A stretch of DNA of 64,000 nucleotides from Streptacidiphilus jiangxiensis (GTDB lineage: Bacteria > Actinomycetota > Actinomycetes > Streptomycetales > Streptomycetaceae). The notes beneath the pieces are model-generated. The model was not told the DNA's origin. It worked only from the letters and a program-made list of their open reading frames with translations, and ran no database searches. The stretch spans positions 124,001 to 188,000 of the forward strand of contig NZ_FOAZ01000014.1 in the NCBI RefSeq assembly GCF_900109465.1, given 5' to 3'. A program made the position numbers and the translations under genes. This document shows positions 33,164 to 40,967 of the stretch, one piece after another (the stretch's first letter is position 1; each line of letters begins with the position of its first letter).

Positions 33164-34039
33164 TCACCCCGGCGTCGGCCATGCCACGGGGAGCGAGACC
33201 GGCCGGGCGGCCGGGCCGTCGAGGTCCCAGGGGACCTCGCGTTCCGCGATCGCCAGGAGCAGGCCCGGGAGGCGGGTGAACAGGGCTTCCAACGCCACGC
33301 CGACGAGCAGGCGCGTCAGCGCCGCTCCCGGCTCGGGCGTGGCCGCCGTCGGGTCCTCGCGGTGACGGTGGAGGTCGAACCTGTATGCCGTGTCGTGACC
33401 GGCCGCGGACCGGACGGGCACACAGACGGCCTCGCCGCGCCGGATGGTGACACCATGGAGGGTGAGGTCCTCGGTGGCGATGCGGGGTCGGCCGAGCACC
33501 CCGGCGTGGTGGCAGCGCAGGATCTCCGCGACGGCCTTGGGCCACAAGGACGGGTCCGCCAGACACACGCGGACGGCGCGGGGGTTGACCAGCAGCGTGA
33601 ACGCGCCGACGGCGAGCGCGGAGACCGGGGACGCGTCCGCCGCATCGGGCCACTGCTCCTGCAGCGGGCCGACGTAGGCCGGTATCAGATCGATCAGGTT
33701 CGGGCCCGCCGCCATGGCGTCCAGGAGTCGTGAGGTGCGGCGAACGATGACGGGACGCTGGGCCGACACGCCCTGGTCGGTGAGGTGCGGCGCGTGCCCG
33801 TCCGGTTCGACGGGGACGAGCCGCGGGTCGCTCAGTGCCCGGGCGATGTCGTCGTGCCGGGTGAGCATCCACACGGAGCGTCCCGACGGCAGGCGCACCG
33901 GGCAGACGGGCCGGTGCTTGCGCGCCCACTGCAGCACGGTCGGCGGCGTGCCGAGGGGTCCGGGCTCGAAGGGGTAGCGCAGGGGTAACTCGGGTGTCCG
34001 TCCGCCCCGCACTCCGGTCGTGCCGGTCCCGCCGGTCAT
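33164..34039 (-). CDS. Shrunken cytochrome P450-like protein without heme-binding loop
   Basis: This is a 291-aa protein aligning by eye with bacterial P450s (about 400 aa). P450-like parts are RHDDIARALSDPRLVPVEPD, DPSLWPKAVAEILR with the K-helix ExxR, DLTLHGVTIRRGEAVCVPV, YRFDLHRHRED, then VALEALFTRLPGLLLAIAE and SLPVAW. Missing are the C-helix H-x-x-x-R region, the I-helix A-G-x-x-T, and the FGxGxHxCxG loop; between RED and the L-helix there is only a short PTAATPEPGAALTRL. No frame restores the Cys. The frame stays open with normal codon use, so it looks kept rather than decaying. It could be a heme-free partner protein, as EryCII/DesVIII-type P450 homologues are, or a defunct enzyme. ATG overlaps the CDPS stop (ATGA). 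Confidence 0.7.
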   Translation of the reverse strand: MTGGTGTTGVRGGRTPELPLRYPFEPGPLGTPPTVLQWARKHRPVCPVRLPSGRSVWMLTRHDDIARALSDPRLVPVEPDGHAPHLTDQGVSAQRPVIVRRTSRLLDAMAAGPNLIDLIPAYVGPLQEQWPDAADASPVSALAVGAFTLLVNPRAVRVCLADPSLWPKAVAEILRCHHAGVLGRPRIATEDLTLHGVTIRRGEAVCVPVRSAAGHDTAYRFDLHRHREDPTAATPEPGAALTRLLVGVALEALFTRLPGLLLAIAEREVPWDLDGPAARPVSLPVAWPTPG

Positions 34040-34743
34040 GCCGCCTCCACCAGGGACCCGGCCGGGGTGACGACGGCGTAGCCCTGTCCTGCGGCGGGGG
34101 CGAGACGGGTGCTGCGGCCGTCGACCATGGGCTCCACGAGCTCGATGCGCCGGTGGTAGACGAACACCGAGCTGGGGACGGAGAGGATGGCCGGGGTGTC
34201 CAGCAGCAGCGGCAGTTCGGCGAGCGCGTAGCGCGCCGCCAGGTCCATGTGCGCGTCGGCGCGCTCCTCGCCGCCCGCGGCGTGCCGCACGGCGGTCCTG
34301 GCGACGGCCCGGCAGGCGTCCCTCACGACGGGGTCGTGCGCGTAGGCCTCCTCGGCCGCCGCCCGCAGCGCGGCGTAGGCGGGACGGTTGGCCAGCTCCG
34401 TCCAGGAGTGCACCCGCTGCCGCCAGTCGGCGATGCCGGCCCGCTGCAGCGCACGGTAGGCCGGATTGCGCAGCTGCGGCCCCACCTTGCGGGCCCGGTG
34501 GACCGCCTCCAGGGTCTCCATGCCGCCCGCCATCAGCGTGTAGGCGGCCTCGTAGCCGGGCACCAGGACGTCGACGCTGCGGAACTCCCGGCAGGCCCAG
34601 GCCACCAGCTCCTCGATCCGGCGCGGCCGGTAGTAGCTGTTCCAGGGCGAGATGCCCAGCAGTGCGTGGTCGCGCCGGGCCACCATGTCGACGCTCGCGG
34701 GTGAGAAAGGCTCCACGACGAACGTGGCGGCGGCCGTGCTCAC
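34036..34743 (-). CDS. tRNA-dependent cyclodipeptide synthase (NYH type)
   Basis: This is a 235-aa CDPS, close to AlbC's 239 aa. These enzymes use two aminoacyl-tRNAs to make a diketopiperazine. HALLGISPWNSYY carries the catalytic Ser32 (AlbC Ser37) and Asn35 (Asn40). RYALAELPLLLD has Tyr172 and Glu176 (AlbC Tyr178/Glu182). LSVPSSVFVYHRR gives Tyr196-His197, so the N-Y-H subgroup. The end GQGYAVVTPAG matches the family. GTG 34743 overlaps the upstream small gene (GTGA), and the stop overlaps the P450-like start (ATGA). The residues chosen cannot be predicted safely. Alignment was by recall, but the motif order is distinctive. Confidence 0.9.
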   Translation of the reverse strand: MSTAAATFVVEPFSPASVDMVARRDHALLGISPWNSYYRPRRIEELVAWACREFRSVDVLVPGYEAAYTLMAGGMETLEAVHRARKVGPQLRNPAYRALQRAGIADWRQRVHSWTELANRPAYAALRAAAEEAYAHDPVVRDACRAVARTAVRHAAGGEERADAHMDLAARYALAELPLLLDTPAILSVPSSVFVYHRRIELVEPMVDGRSTRLAPAAGQGYAVVTPAGSLVEAA

Positions 34744-34949
34744 GACCCCGACTCCGCGTCTGCTCCCTGCTCGCGCTCCTTCGCTTCCAGCGCGTCGTTC
34801 AGGCCCCGGGTGATGAAGTCGATCGCCTCGATCGTGTAGATCCACTGCTGACGGTCCCTCATCTCCTCCGTCAGCTCCACCAGTCGCCTGTTCTCGCTGT
34901 TGCGGATGGCAGCCCGCACATCGTCATCGGTCAGCCTGGGCCCGGCCAC
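34740..34949 (-). CDS. 69-aa protein coupled to the cyclodipeptide synthase
   Basis: This is a small acidic, helix-rich protein beginning MAGPRLTDDDVRAAIRNSEN, with RRLVELTEEMRDRQQWIYTI and AIDFITRGLNDALEAKERE following. No family is recognised. GTG 34949 was chosen for GGGGGAG seven bases upstream; earlier in-frame starts (ATG 34991, GTG 35006) lack that signal. Its stop overlaps the CDPS start by 4 bases, so it is made together with the synthase. It could be a partner or small subunit; AlbB-like cyclodipeptide oxidase subunits are similarly small, but I see no convincing similarity. No membrane segment is present. Confidence 0.7.
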   Translation of the reverse strand: MAGPRLTDDDVRAAIRNSENRRLVELTEEMRDRQQWIYTIEAIDFITRGLNDALEAKEREQGADAESGS

Positions 34950-35126
34950 GTCGAACTCCCCCGTTGTCGACGAACAAGCGTTCCGCCCCATCCTGCCCGG
35001 GAACACCGTACGAGAACCATCGTCCTTCGCGAATCAGCAGCGATCCGGCAGCCGGGAACAGGGGGTCCGCCCGACACCGTTGCACTGGTCGACGCACCAG
35101 GAACGTTCTACCCGGAGGACTGCTTG

Positions 35127-35984
35127 ATGAATGCCCGCCCCCTGACCCTGATGGCGGTGCACGCCCACCCCGACGACGAGGCCACCGGAACCGGCGGCGT
35201 CCTCGCACGCTATGCACAGGAGGGCATGCGCACGGTCCTCGTCACCTGTACCGACGGCGGCTGCGGCGACGGCCCCGGGGGCGTCAAGCCGGGCGACCCG
35301 GGGCACGACCCGGAGGCCGTCGCGGCGATGCGCCTCGACGAGCTCAAGGCCAGCTGCGAGGTCCTGGGCGTCAGCCACCTGGAGACCCTGGGTTACGCCG
35401 ACTCCGGGATGATGGGCTGGTCGACCAACGACGCCCCCGAGTCCTTCTGGCAGACGCCCGTGACGGAGGGCGCGGCCCGCCTCGCCGAGCTCCTGCACCG
35501 CTACCGGCCCGACGTGGTCGTGACGTACGACGAGAATGGCTTCTACGGCCACCCCGACCACATCCAGGCGAACCGCATCACCATGGCGGCCCTGGAGCAG
35601 TCCGGGCTGACGCCGAAGGTCTACTGGACGACCGCCCCGCGCTCGATGATGCAGCGGTTCGGCGAGGTCATGCGCGAACTCGGCTCGGACTGGGACGAGC
35701 CGGCCGCCTCCGAGGGCGCCGACGCCGAGACGCCCGAAACGCCCGAGGTGCCGGAGATCGGGCTCCCGGACGAGGAGATCACCACCTGGGTGGACACCCG
35801 CGAGTTCGGCGGCCAGAAGTTCGACGCGCTGGCCGCGCACGCCAGCCAGGGCGAGAACATCTTCTTCCTCAAGATGGGCAAGGAGAGGTTCACCGAGCTG
35901 ATGGGCGTGGAGACCTTCGTCCGGGTCCGGGACACCACCGGCGCGCCCGTGCCCGAGAACGACCTCTTCGCCGGCCTGCGCTGA
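35127..35984 (+). CDS. PIG-L/LmbE family deacetylase, Mca/MshB-like
   Basis: This is a 285-aa zinc-dependent N-acetylglucosamine deacetylase-fold protein. MAVHAHPDDEATGTGGVLAR has the metal-binding A-H-P-D-D-E and NGFYGHPDHIQANRI the second His ligand H-P-D-H. TCTDGGCGDGP lies in the usual loop. It resembles mycothiol conjugate amidase (Mca) and MshB. An acidic insertion rich in Glu/Pro (ETPETPEVPE) is at about residue 195. The ATG at 35127 has CCGGAGGA upstream. It may process mycothiol conjugates or deacetylate a GlcNAc-containing product; the nearby amino-sugar locus makes the second idea attractive but untested. A hairpin terminator follows. Confidence 0.87.
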   Translation: MNARPLTLMAVHAHPDDEATGTGGVLARYAQEGMRTVLVTCTDGGCGDGPGGVKPGDPGHDPEAVAAMRLDELKASCEVLGVSHLETLGYADSGMMGWSTNDAPESFWQTPVTEGAARLAELLHRYRPDVVVTYDENGFYGHPDHIQANRITMAALEQSGLTPKVYWTTAPRSMMQRFGEVMRELGSDWDEPAASEGADAETPETPEVPEIGLPDEEITTWVDTREFGGQKFDALAAHASQGENIFFLKMGKERFTELMGVETFVRVRDTTGAPVPENDLFAGLR

Positions 35985-35998
35985 GCCCGGCCACGTGA

Positions 35999-36050
35999 CG
36001 TCGGGGCTCGACTGGAATTTCGAGCCGAGCCCCGACGCCCCTCTTTTGCT
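35999..36050 (+). terminator. Rho-independent terminator after the PIG-L gene
   Basis: CGTCGGGGCTCG (35999-36010) pairs perfectly with CGAGCCCCGACG (36026-36037), a 12-bp stem around a 15-base loop. The loop can also form an inner GGCTCGA/TCGAGCC pairing. A T-rich tail (CTCTTTTG) follows. It separates the deacetylase from the alpha-galactosidase gene. Confidence 0.8.
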
Positions 36051-36117
36051 CGCCTCCTCGCACCCCTACGCTCAGAACCACACACAGCTCAACAGGTTCC
36101 AACAGCGAGGATCCTCC

Positions 36118-38295
36118 ATGCCTGCGGCGATCCACCACGACCCGACGTCCGGCACCTGGCTGCTCTCCACCCGCGCCGGCAGCTACGCCCTGCGCGTCGA
36201 CGAGGACGGCGTGCCGCGGCACCTCCACTGGGGCGGGCCGCTCTCCCTGCACGACGCCGTCTCCCTGCCCCTCGCGGGCACCGGCCCGCGCAGCAGCTTC
36301 GACGGCCGGACGGCCGCCTCCGAGGAGCTGGCCGTGGACGGCGCGGACCGCTTCGGGCCACCTGCGCTACGGGTCCGGTTCGCCGACGGCACCCGCGCAC
36401 TGACCTGGCAGGCCGACGGGCACGCACAGCCCGACCCGCACACCCTGCTGCTGCGCTTCCGCGACCCGCACTACCCGCTGCGCACCACCCTCGGCTACCG
36501 ACTCCACCCCGACACCGACGTGATCGAGCGCTGGACCGAACTCACCCACACCGGCACGCCCGACACCGCCTCGCCCGACACCGGCGCGCCCGACACCGAC
36601 ACCGCCGACGACGCACTCGTACTGCTGCGCGCCGACTCCGCCACGCTCCCCCTGCCGCCCCGCGACGACTACCGCCTCAGCCACGCGGTGGGCCAGTGGG
36701 CCGCAGAGACCCAACTGCGCCGCACCCCACTGCCCTACGGCGAGACCGTCCTCACCAGCCGCACCGGCACCACCAGCCACCGCGCCCAGCCCTGGGTGAT
36801 CCTCGACGCGGGCGACACGACCGAGACCCACGGCGAGGCCTGGAGCGCGGCCCTCGCCTGGAGCGGCTCCTGGCAGATCACGCTGCAGCGCACCGCCGAC
36901 AACCAGCTCTCCGTCAACACCGGCGCCGGCCACGACGCCGTCACGGTCACCCTGCGCCCCGGCGAGACCCACACCACCCCGTCCGTCCTCGCCCTTCACA
37001 CCGGCACCGGCGGATTCGGCGCGCTCAGCCGGGCCTGGCACGCGCACCTGCGCGCCCACGTGCTGCCGCACCCGCAGGAGACCCGGCCGGTCCTGTACAA
37101 CTCCTGGGAGGCCACGTTCTTCGACGTCACCCTGGAAGGCCAGCAGCGGCTCGCACGGATCGCCGCCTCCCTCGGGGTCGAGCTCTTCGTCATGGACGAC
37201 GGCTGGTTCGGCGCGCGCCGCGACGACCGAGCCGGCCTGGGCGACTGGACGCCGCACGTCGGCGCCTTCCCCGACGGCCTGAAGCCGCTGGCGGACGATG
37301 TCCACCGGCTCGGCATGGCCTTCGGCCTGTGGGTCGAACCGGAGATGGTCAACCCCGACAGCGACCTCTACCGTGCCCACCCCGACTGGGTCCTGCACTT
37401 CCCCCACCGCCACCGCACCGAGCTGCGTCAGCAGCTGGTCCTCAACTTCGCCCGCCCCGACGTGGCCGCCTGGGCCTTCGACTGGCTGGACCGGCTCGTC
37501 GCCGCGAACGACGTCGACTACCTGAAGTGGGACATGAACCGCCCCTTCACCGAGGCCGGTTGGCCCGACGAGCCGGGCGGGCGCGGCGACCGCCTCTGGT
37601 ACGAGCACGTCCGCGCCTACCACGCCCTGCTGGACCGCCTCCGCGCCGCGCACCCGCAGCTGCGCGTCGAGGCGTGCAGCGGTGGCGGCGGCCGCGTCGA
37701 CCCGGCCGTGCTGGCGCGCACGGACCAGGTGTGGATCTCCGACAACACCGACGCCGCGGACCGGCTGACCATCCAGCACGGCTACACCCAGCTGTATCCG
37801 GTACGGACGATGGCCGCCTGGGTGACGGACGTCCCCAACCAGCAGACCGGCCGCACCGTCCCGCTGCGGTTCCGCTTCCACAGCGCGATGAGCGGTGTGC
37901 TGGGCGTCGGCGGTGACCTGACGCGGTGGCGGCCGGAGGAGTTGAAGGAGGCGGAGCAGCTGATCGCCGACTACAAGGCCGTGCGCCCGCTGGTCCAGCA
38001 CGGCGAGCTGTACCGGCTGCGCCCGCCGGGCGACCTGCAGGGTCTCACCGCCGTCCAGTACGTCTCCGCCGACGTGGACGCCTCCGAGACGGCGGTCTTC
38101 GGCTGGCTCCCGCAGCCCCGGTTCGGCCTCCCGCCCGCGCCGGTCCGCCTGGCGGGCCTGCCCCGCGACGCGCACTACCGCGACCCGCGCACGGGCCGCG
38201 TGCACAGTGCCGCGGTCCTGCTGGAGCGCGGCCTCGACCTCCAGCTCCCGCACGAGGACTGGGCGAGCACCCTGGTGCATCTCGTCCGGACCTGA
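36118..38295 (+). CDS. Alpha-galactosidase, GH36
   Basis: This is a 725-aa intracellular GH36 alpha-galactosidase (no signal peptide) hydrolysing alpha-galactosides such as melibiose or raffinose. VLYNSWEATFFDVT starts the barrel. LFVMDDGWFGARRDDRAGLG, the nucleophile Asp in YLKWDMNR, the ACSGGGGRVD loop and the acid/base Asp in VWISDNTDA are in order. A C-terminal beta domain follows. An N-terminal stretch (DTASPDTGAPDTDTADD) is built from PDT repeats. ATG 36118 follows GCGAGGATCC. No sugar transporter or regulator gene is adjacent. Confidence 0.94.
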   Translation: MPAAIHHDPTSGTWLLSTRAGSYALRVDEDGVPRHLHWGGPLSLHDAVSLPLAGTGPRSSFDGRTAASEELAVDGADRFGPPALRVRFADGTRALTWQADGHAQPDPHTLLLRFRDPHYPLRTTLGYRLHPDTDVIERWTELTHTGTPDTASPDTGAPDTDTADDALVLLRADSATLPLPPRDDYRLSHAVGQWAAETQLRRTPLPYGETVLTSRTGTTSHRAQPWVILDAGDTTETHGEAWSAALAWSGSWQITLQRTADNQLSVNTGAGHDAVTVTLRPGETHTTPSVLALHTGTGGFGALSRAWHAHLRAHVLPHPQETRPVLYNSWEATFFDVTLEGQQRLARIAASLGVELFVMDDGWFGARRDDRAGLGDWTPHVGAFPDGLKPLADDVHRLGMAFGLWVEPEMVNPDSDLYRAHPDWVLHFPHRHRTELRQQLVLNFARPDVAAWAFDWLDRLVAANDVDYLKWDMNRPFTEAGWPDEPGGRGDRLWYEHVRAYHALLDRLRAAHPQLRVEACSGGGGRVDPAVLARTDQVWISDNTDAADRLTIQHGYTQLYPVRTMAAWVTDVPNQQTGRTVPLRFRFHSAMSGVLGVGGDLTRWRPEELKEAEQLIADYKAVRPLVQHGELYRLRPPGDLQGLTAVQYVSADVDASETAVFGWLPQPRFGLPPAPVRLAGLPRDAHYRDPRTGRVHSAAVLLERGLDLQLPHEDWASTLVHLVRT

Positions 38296-38315
38296 CCACC
38301 TGACGTCGGTTCGGT

Positions 38316-39236
38316 TCAGCGCGGTCCGAGCAGCGCGGCCACCACCGCAAGGGTGCCGAGGGAGAAGGTGGTGGAGACGATGACCGCGCGGTTGGCGAGG
38401 GCCTCGCCGACGCCGTACTCCTGGGCGAAGATGAAGGTGTTCTGCGCCGTCGGCAGACCGGCGCAGACCACCACCGCGAACAGCTGCGCGTGCGTCAGGT
38501 GGAAGAGAAGACCGACGAGCAGCGCGACGACCGGTTGGGCGACCAGTTTGAGGCCCGCGATCACCCCGATCTCGGCTGCGGTCGCGGGCCGGGCGTCCTC
38601 ACTGTGCAGCGAGGCGCCGAGCGCGATCAGCGCGACGGGAACGGCGGAGGCGCCGAGCAGGCCGAACGTGCCGGACACCACGTGCGGCACCGGTAGATGC
38701 CCGGCGGACCACACCACGCCGAACGCGGACCCGAGGATCACCGGATTGCGGAACGGCAGGCCGGCCAGCCGCCTGAGCCGGATCCGGCCCGCCGCGTCGG
38801 TGTGCCGGTCCAGCGCGGTGAGGATGACCGGCGTCACCACCAGCACCTGGACGAGGACCACCTCGACCAGGAACGAGACGCTGTGAAGCACCTGCTGGGC
38901 GATCGGGATGCCCAGGTTCGCCGAGTTGACGTAGCCCGCGGCCATCCCCCACACCGGCCGCTCCCCGGCCTTGCGGCCGAACAGCCGCGCGGCACCGAAC
39001 CAGCCGACGCCGACGACCACGGCCGTGCTCACGCCGAACACGCCCAGCCCGCGCAGGTCGAAGCTGCCCAGCGGGGTCACCGACAGGGTGAGGAACAGCG
39101 CGGCGGGCATGGCCAGATGGAAGACGTACCGCCCGAGCACCATCGCGGCGCCCTCGCCGAGCAGTCCCCGGCGCCGCGCGAGATAGCCGACGGCGGTCAG
39201 GGCCCAGATCGGTATGAAGGCGTCGACGAGGTTCAC
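38316..39236 (-). CDS. AEC-family transporter
   Basis: This is a 306-aa integral membrane protein of the auxin efflux carrier family with about ten hydrophobic helices in two five-helix halves. VDAFIPIWALTAVGYLARRR at the N-terminus and AAGYVNSANLGIPIAQQVL (the N-x-x-x-L-G-I-P motif) are diagnostic. The second repeat has GLPTAQNTFIFAQEYGVGEA. Bacterial members export organic acids or other small carboxylates; substrates vary. The GTG at 39236 is the start. It is convergent with the alpha-galactosidase gene. Confidence 0.88.
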   Translation of the reverse strand: MNLVDAFIPIWALTAVGYLARRRGLLGEGAAMVLGRYVFHLAMPAALFLTLSVTPLGSFDLRGLGVFGVSTAVVVGVGWFGAARLFGRKAGERPVWGMAAGYVNSANLGIPIAQQVLHSVSFLVEVVLVQVLVVTPVILTALDRHTDAAGRIRLRRLAGLPFRNPVILGSAFGVVWSAGHLPVPHVVSGTFGLLGASAVPVALIALGASLHSEDARPATAAEIGVIAGLKLVAQPVVALLVGLLFHLTHAQLFAVVVCAGLPTAQNTFIFAQEYGVGEALANRAVIVSTTFSLGTLAVVAALLGPR

Positions 39237-39380
39237 GTGATCATCATGTGGCGCGTCTCGCCCGCTGGACCAGGGGCACCGTGGCGCGGTGGCGCCGTCG
39301 ATGTGGACAGCGCGTCAGGGTGCTCGCGCCAGTGACCGGCCGGAGCAGGTGATCGGTGATCGGTGCGACCGGAGGCTGCG

Positions 39381-40658
39381 TCAGAGACGCATGTGTGCTC
39401 CGTCCTCGGCGAAGTCGGCCAAGGCCCGCTCGGTGAGGGTGGGCCGGGTGTCCGCGATGGCCGCGAGATAGTCGTCGGTGGCGGGCGGGGCACCGCGGCG
39501 GTGGGCGATCTCGTGCTCGAAGGCCCGCTGGGAGCCCTTGCGGGCGGCGTACTCGATGTCGGCCGGGGTGAACATCTCACTCGCGGCGACGAGCCGGTCG
39601 AGGTCGACCCGCTGCCCGGCCGGACCGAGGTAGCGCCGCCAGATCGCCTCGCGGGCACTGGGGTCGGGCGGTCCGACGGGGATGACGTAGTCGAACCGGC
39701 CCGGACGCAGGAAGGCCGGGTCCAGGGTGCGCAGCGAGTTGGTGGCGCAGATCAGCAGGCGGTCGTCGTGGTCACGGAAGGCCGGGATGAGCTTGAGGAG
39801 TTCGTTGGTGACTCCGTGTCCCGGGTCGACGGCCGTGCCGGAGCGGGCGGCAGCGATCTCCTCGACCTCGTCGATGAAGAGCAGCACGCTGCCCAGCTCG
39901 GCCAGGTCCGCGAAGACCTCGCGCAGCGACGCGGCGAGGGCTCCGTCGGCGTCGGCCGCGAGGCGGGAGGGGAACAGCTCCACGAACGGCCAGCCCAGCC
40001 TGGAGGCGACCGCCTTGGCGAAGCTGGTCTTGCCGGTGCCCGGTGGCCCGAACAGGATGACCGCCTTGGGCGGGCGCACTCCGTAGCGTTCGGCCACCTC
40101 CGGCTCGGCGAGTGGCAGCACGATCCGCTTCTCGATCGTCTCCTTGGCCTCGTACATGCCCGCGAGCTGCTCCCACAGGCCCTGCGGCATGACCCGGCCA
40201 CCGAGTTGGGCGAGCAGCCCCGCGTCCGCCGCGCCGAGGTGTTCGAGCTTCTCGTAGTAGACCAGGCCGTCCAGGAGGCGGTAGCCGGAGTTCTCCAGGG
40301 CCGTCGTACCGGCCGATCCGGGAGTCAGGACCGCGCCGATCCGCCGCACGCCCTTGGCTCGCAGGCGCTGCTCGACCTGGGCGATCAGCGCGCTGCCCAG
40401 GCCCCGGTTCCGCCAGGCGCCGGACAGCGCGACGATCATGATCCAGCCGCGCTCGCCCTCCGCGCGGGCGACGACCATCCCGACGAGCTCCTCCCCGACC
40501 ACGGCGACGACGGCCGGCTGGCCGCCACGGGCCGCACCGACGACCTCGGAGACGGGGAAGACGGGCAGCGACAGGTCGGCCTGCCGGCCCTGGTCCCACA
40601 GCTGGACGGCCTGGTCGAGGTCGTCGTCGTGGAAGTCCCGCAGGTGCCACACCGACAC
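39381..40658 (-). CDS. GNAT-AAA+ ATPase fusion protein
   Basis: This is a 425-aa two-domain protein. Residues 1-140 are a GCN5-like acetyltransferase (SVWHLRDFHDDDLDQAVQLW; acetyl-CoA loop WRNRGLGSAL at 82-91; ALENSGYRLLDGLVYYEK). From about 165 comes an AAA+ domain of the FtsH/Cdc48 class. It has Walker A GPPGTGKT (204-211), Walker B VLLFIDEVEE (about 258-267), sensor 1 LICATNSL and the Arg-finger region LRPGRFDYVI. Acetylation may be coupled to an unfolding ATPase; no target is known. The GTG at 40658 is six bases after GAGGAG. Confidence 0.88.
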   Translation of the reverse strand: MSVWHLRDFHDDDLDQAVQLWDQGRQADLSLPVFPVSEVVGAARGGQPAVVAVVGEELVGMVVARAEGERGWIMIVALSGAWRNRGLGSALIAQVEQRLRAKGVRRIGAVLTPGSAGTTALENSGYRLLDGLVYYEKLEHLGAADAGLLAQLGGRVMPQGLWEQLAGMYEAKETIEKRIVLPLAEPEVAERYGVRPPKAVILFGPPGTGKTSFAKAVASRLGWPFVELFPSRLAADADGALAASLREVFADLAELGSVLLFIDEVEEIAAARSGTAVDPGHGVTNELLKLIPAFRDHDDRLLICATNSLRTLDPAFLRPGRFDYVIPVGPPDPSAREAIWRRYLGPAGQRVDLDRLVAASEMFTPADIEYAARKGSQRAFEHEIAHRRGAPPATDDYLAAIADTRPTLTERALADFAEDGAHMRL

Positions 40659-40967
40659 GGCAGCCTCCTCGAAGGGGTTCTTCCGGTCATTCTCGCGCCG
40701 CACGGCCGGAGGCAGGATGTGGTCGTGACCGCCGGCGATGAACAGCCGTGGCCGGGACCGAGAAGCGACCGCACGAACGCTCCGCCGAACGGGTGACCCG
40801 AGATGGTCGGCTTCGTGTCCGGCCCGTCCGATGCCGGCGAGCTGCCCGACGGGCACGTCCTCATCGAAACCTCAGGTCCGGTGCGGGACGCTGACGCGTC
40901 CGAGCGCGTCGCCGCCGTTCGAGGAGGCGGCGGTGGCGTGCTGAGCACCGTCTGAATCGAGTGGTGG
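40659..40967. other. 309-bp gap with RBS-like inverted repeat and a small frame
   Basis: The gap separates the divergent GNAT-AAA+ and lectin genes. The 18 bases covering the ribosome site and GTG of the GNAT-AAA+ gene (minus, 40656-40673) recur in inverted form at 40918-40935 with 16 of 18 matches. The plus copy's GTG opens only a four-codon frame. A 50-codon plus frame from ATG 40803 (MVGFVSGPSDAGELPDGHVL, ending 40954) has no ribosome site, and I do not call it. Confidence 0.4.

Noticed and set aside
33164-34039. Ordinary cytochrome P450
   Set aside because: No Cys-heme loop, C-helix or I-helix motif in any frame; the length is about 100 residues short.
40803-40954. 50-codon plus frame as a gene
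   Set aside because: No ribosome site before the ATG and no recognisable similarity.
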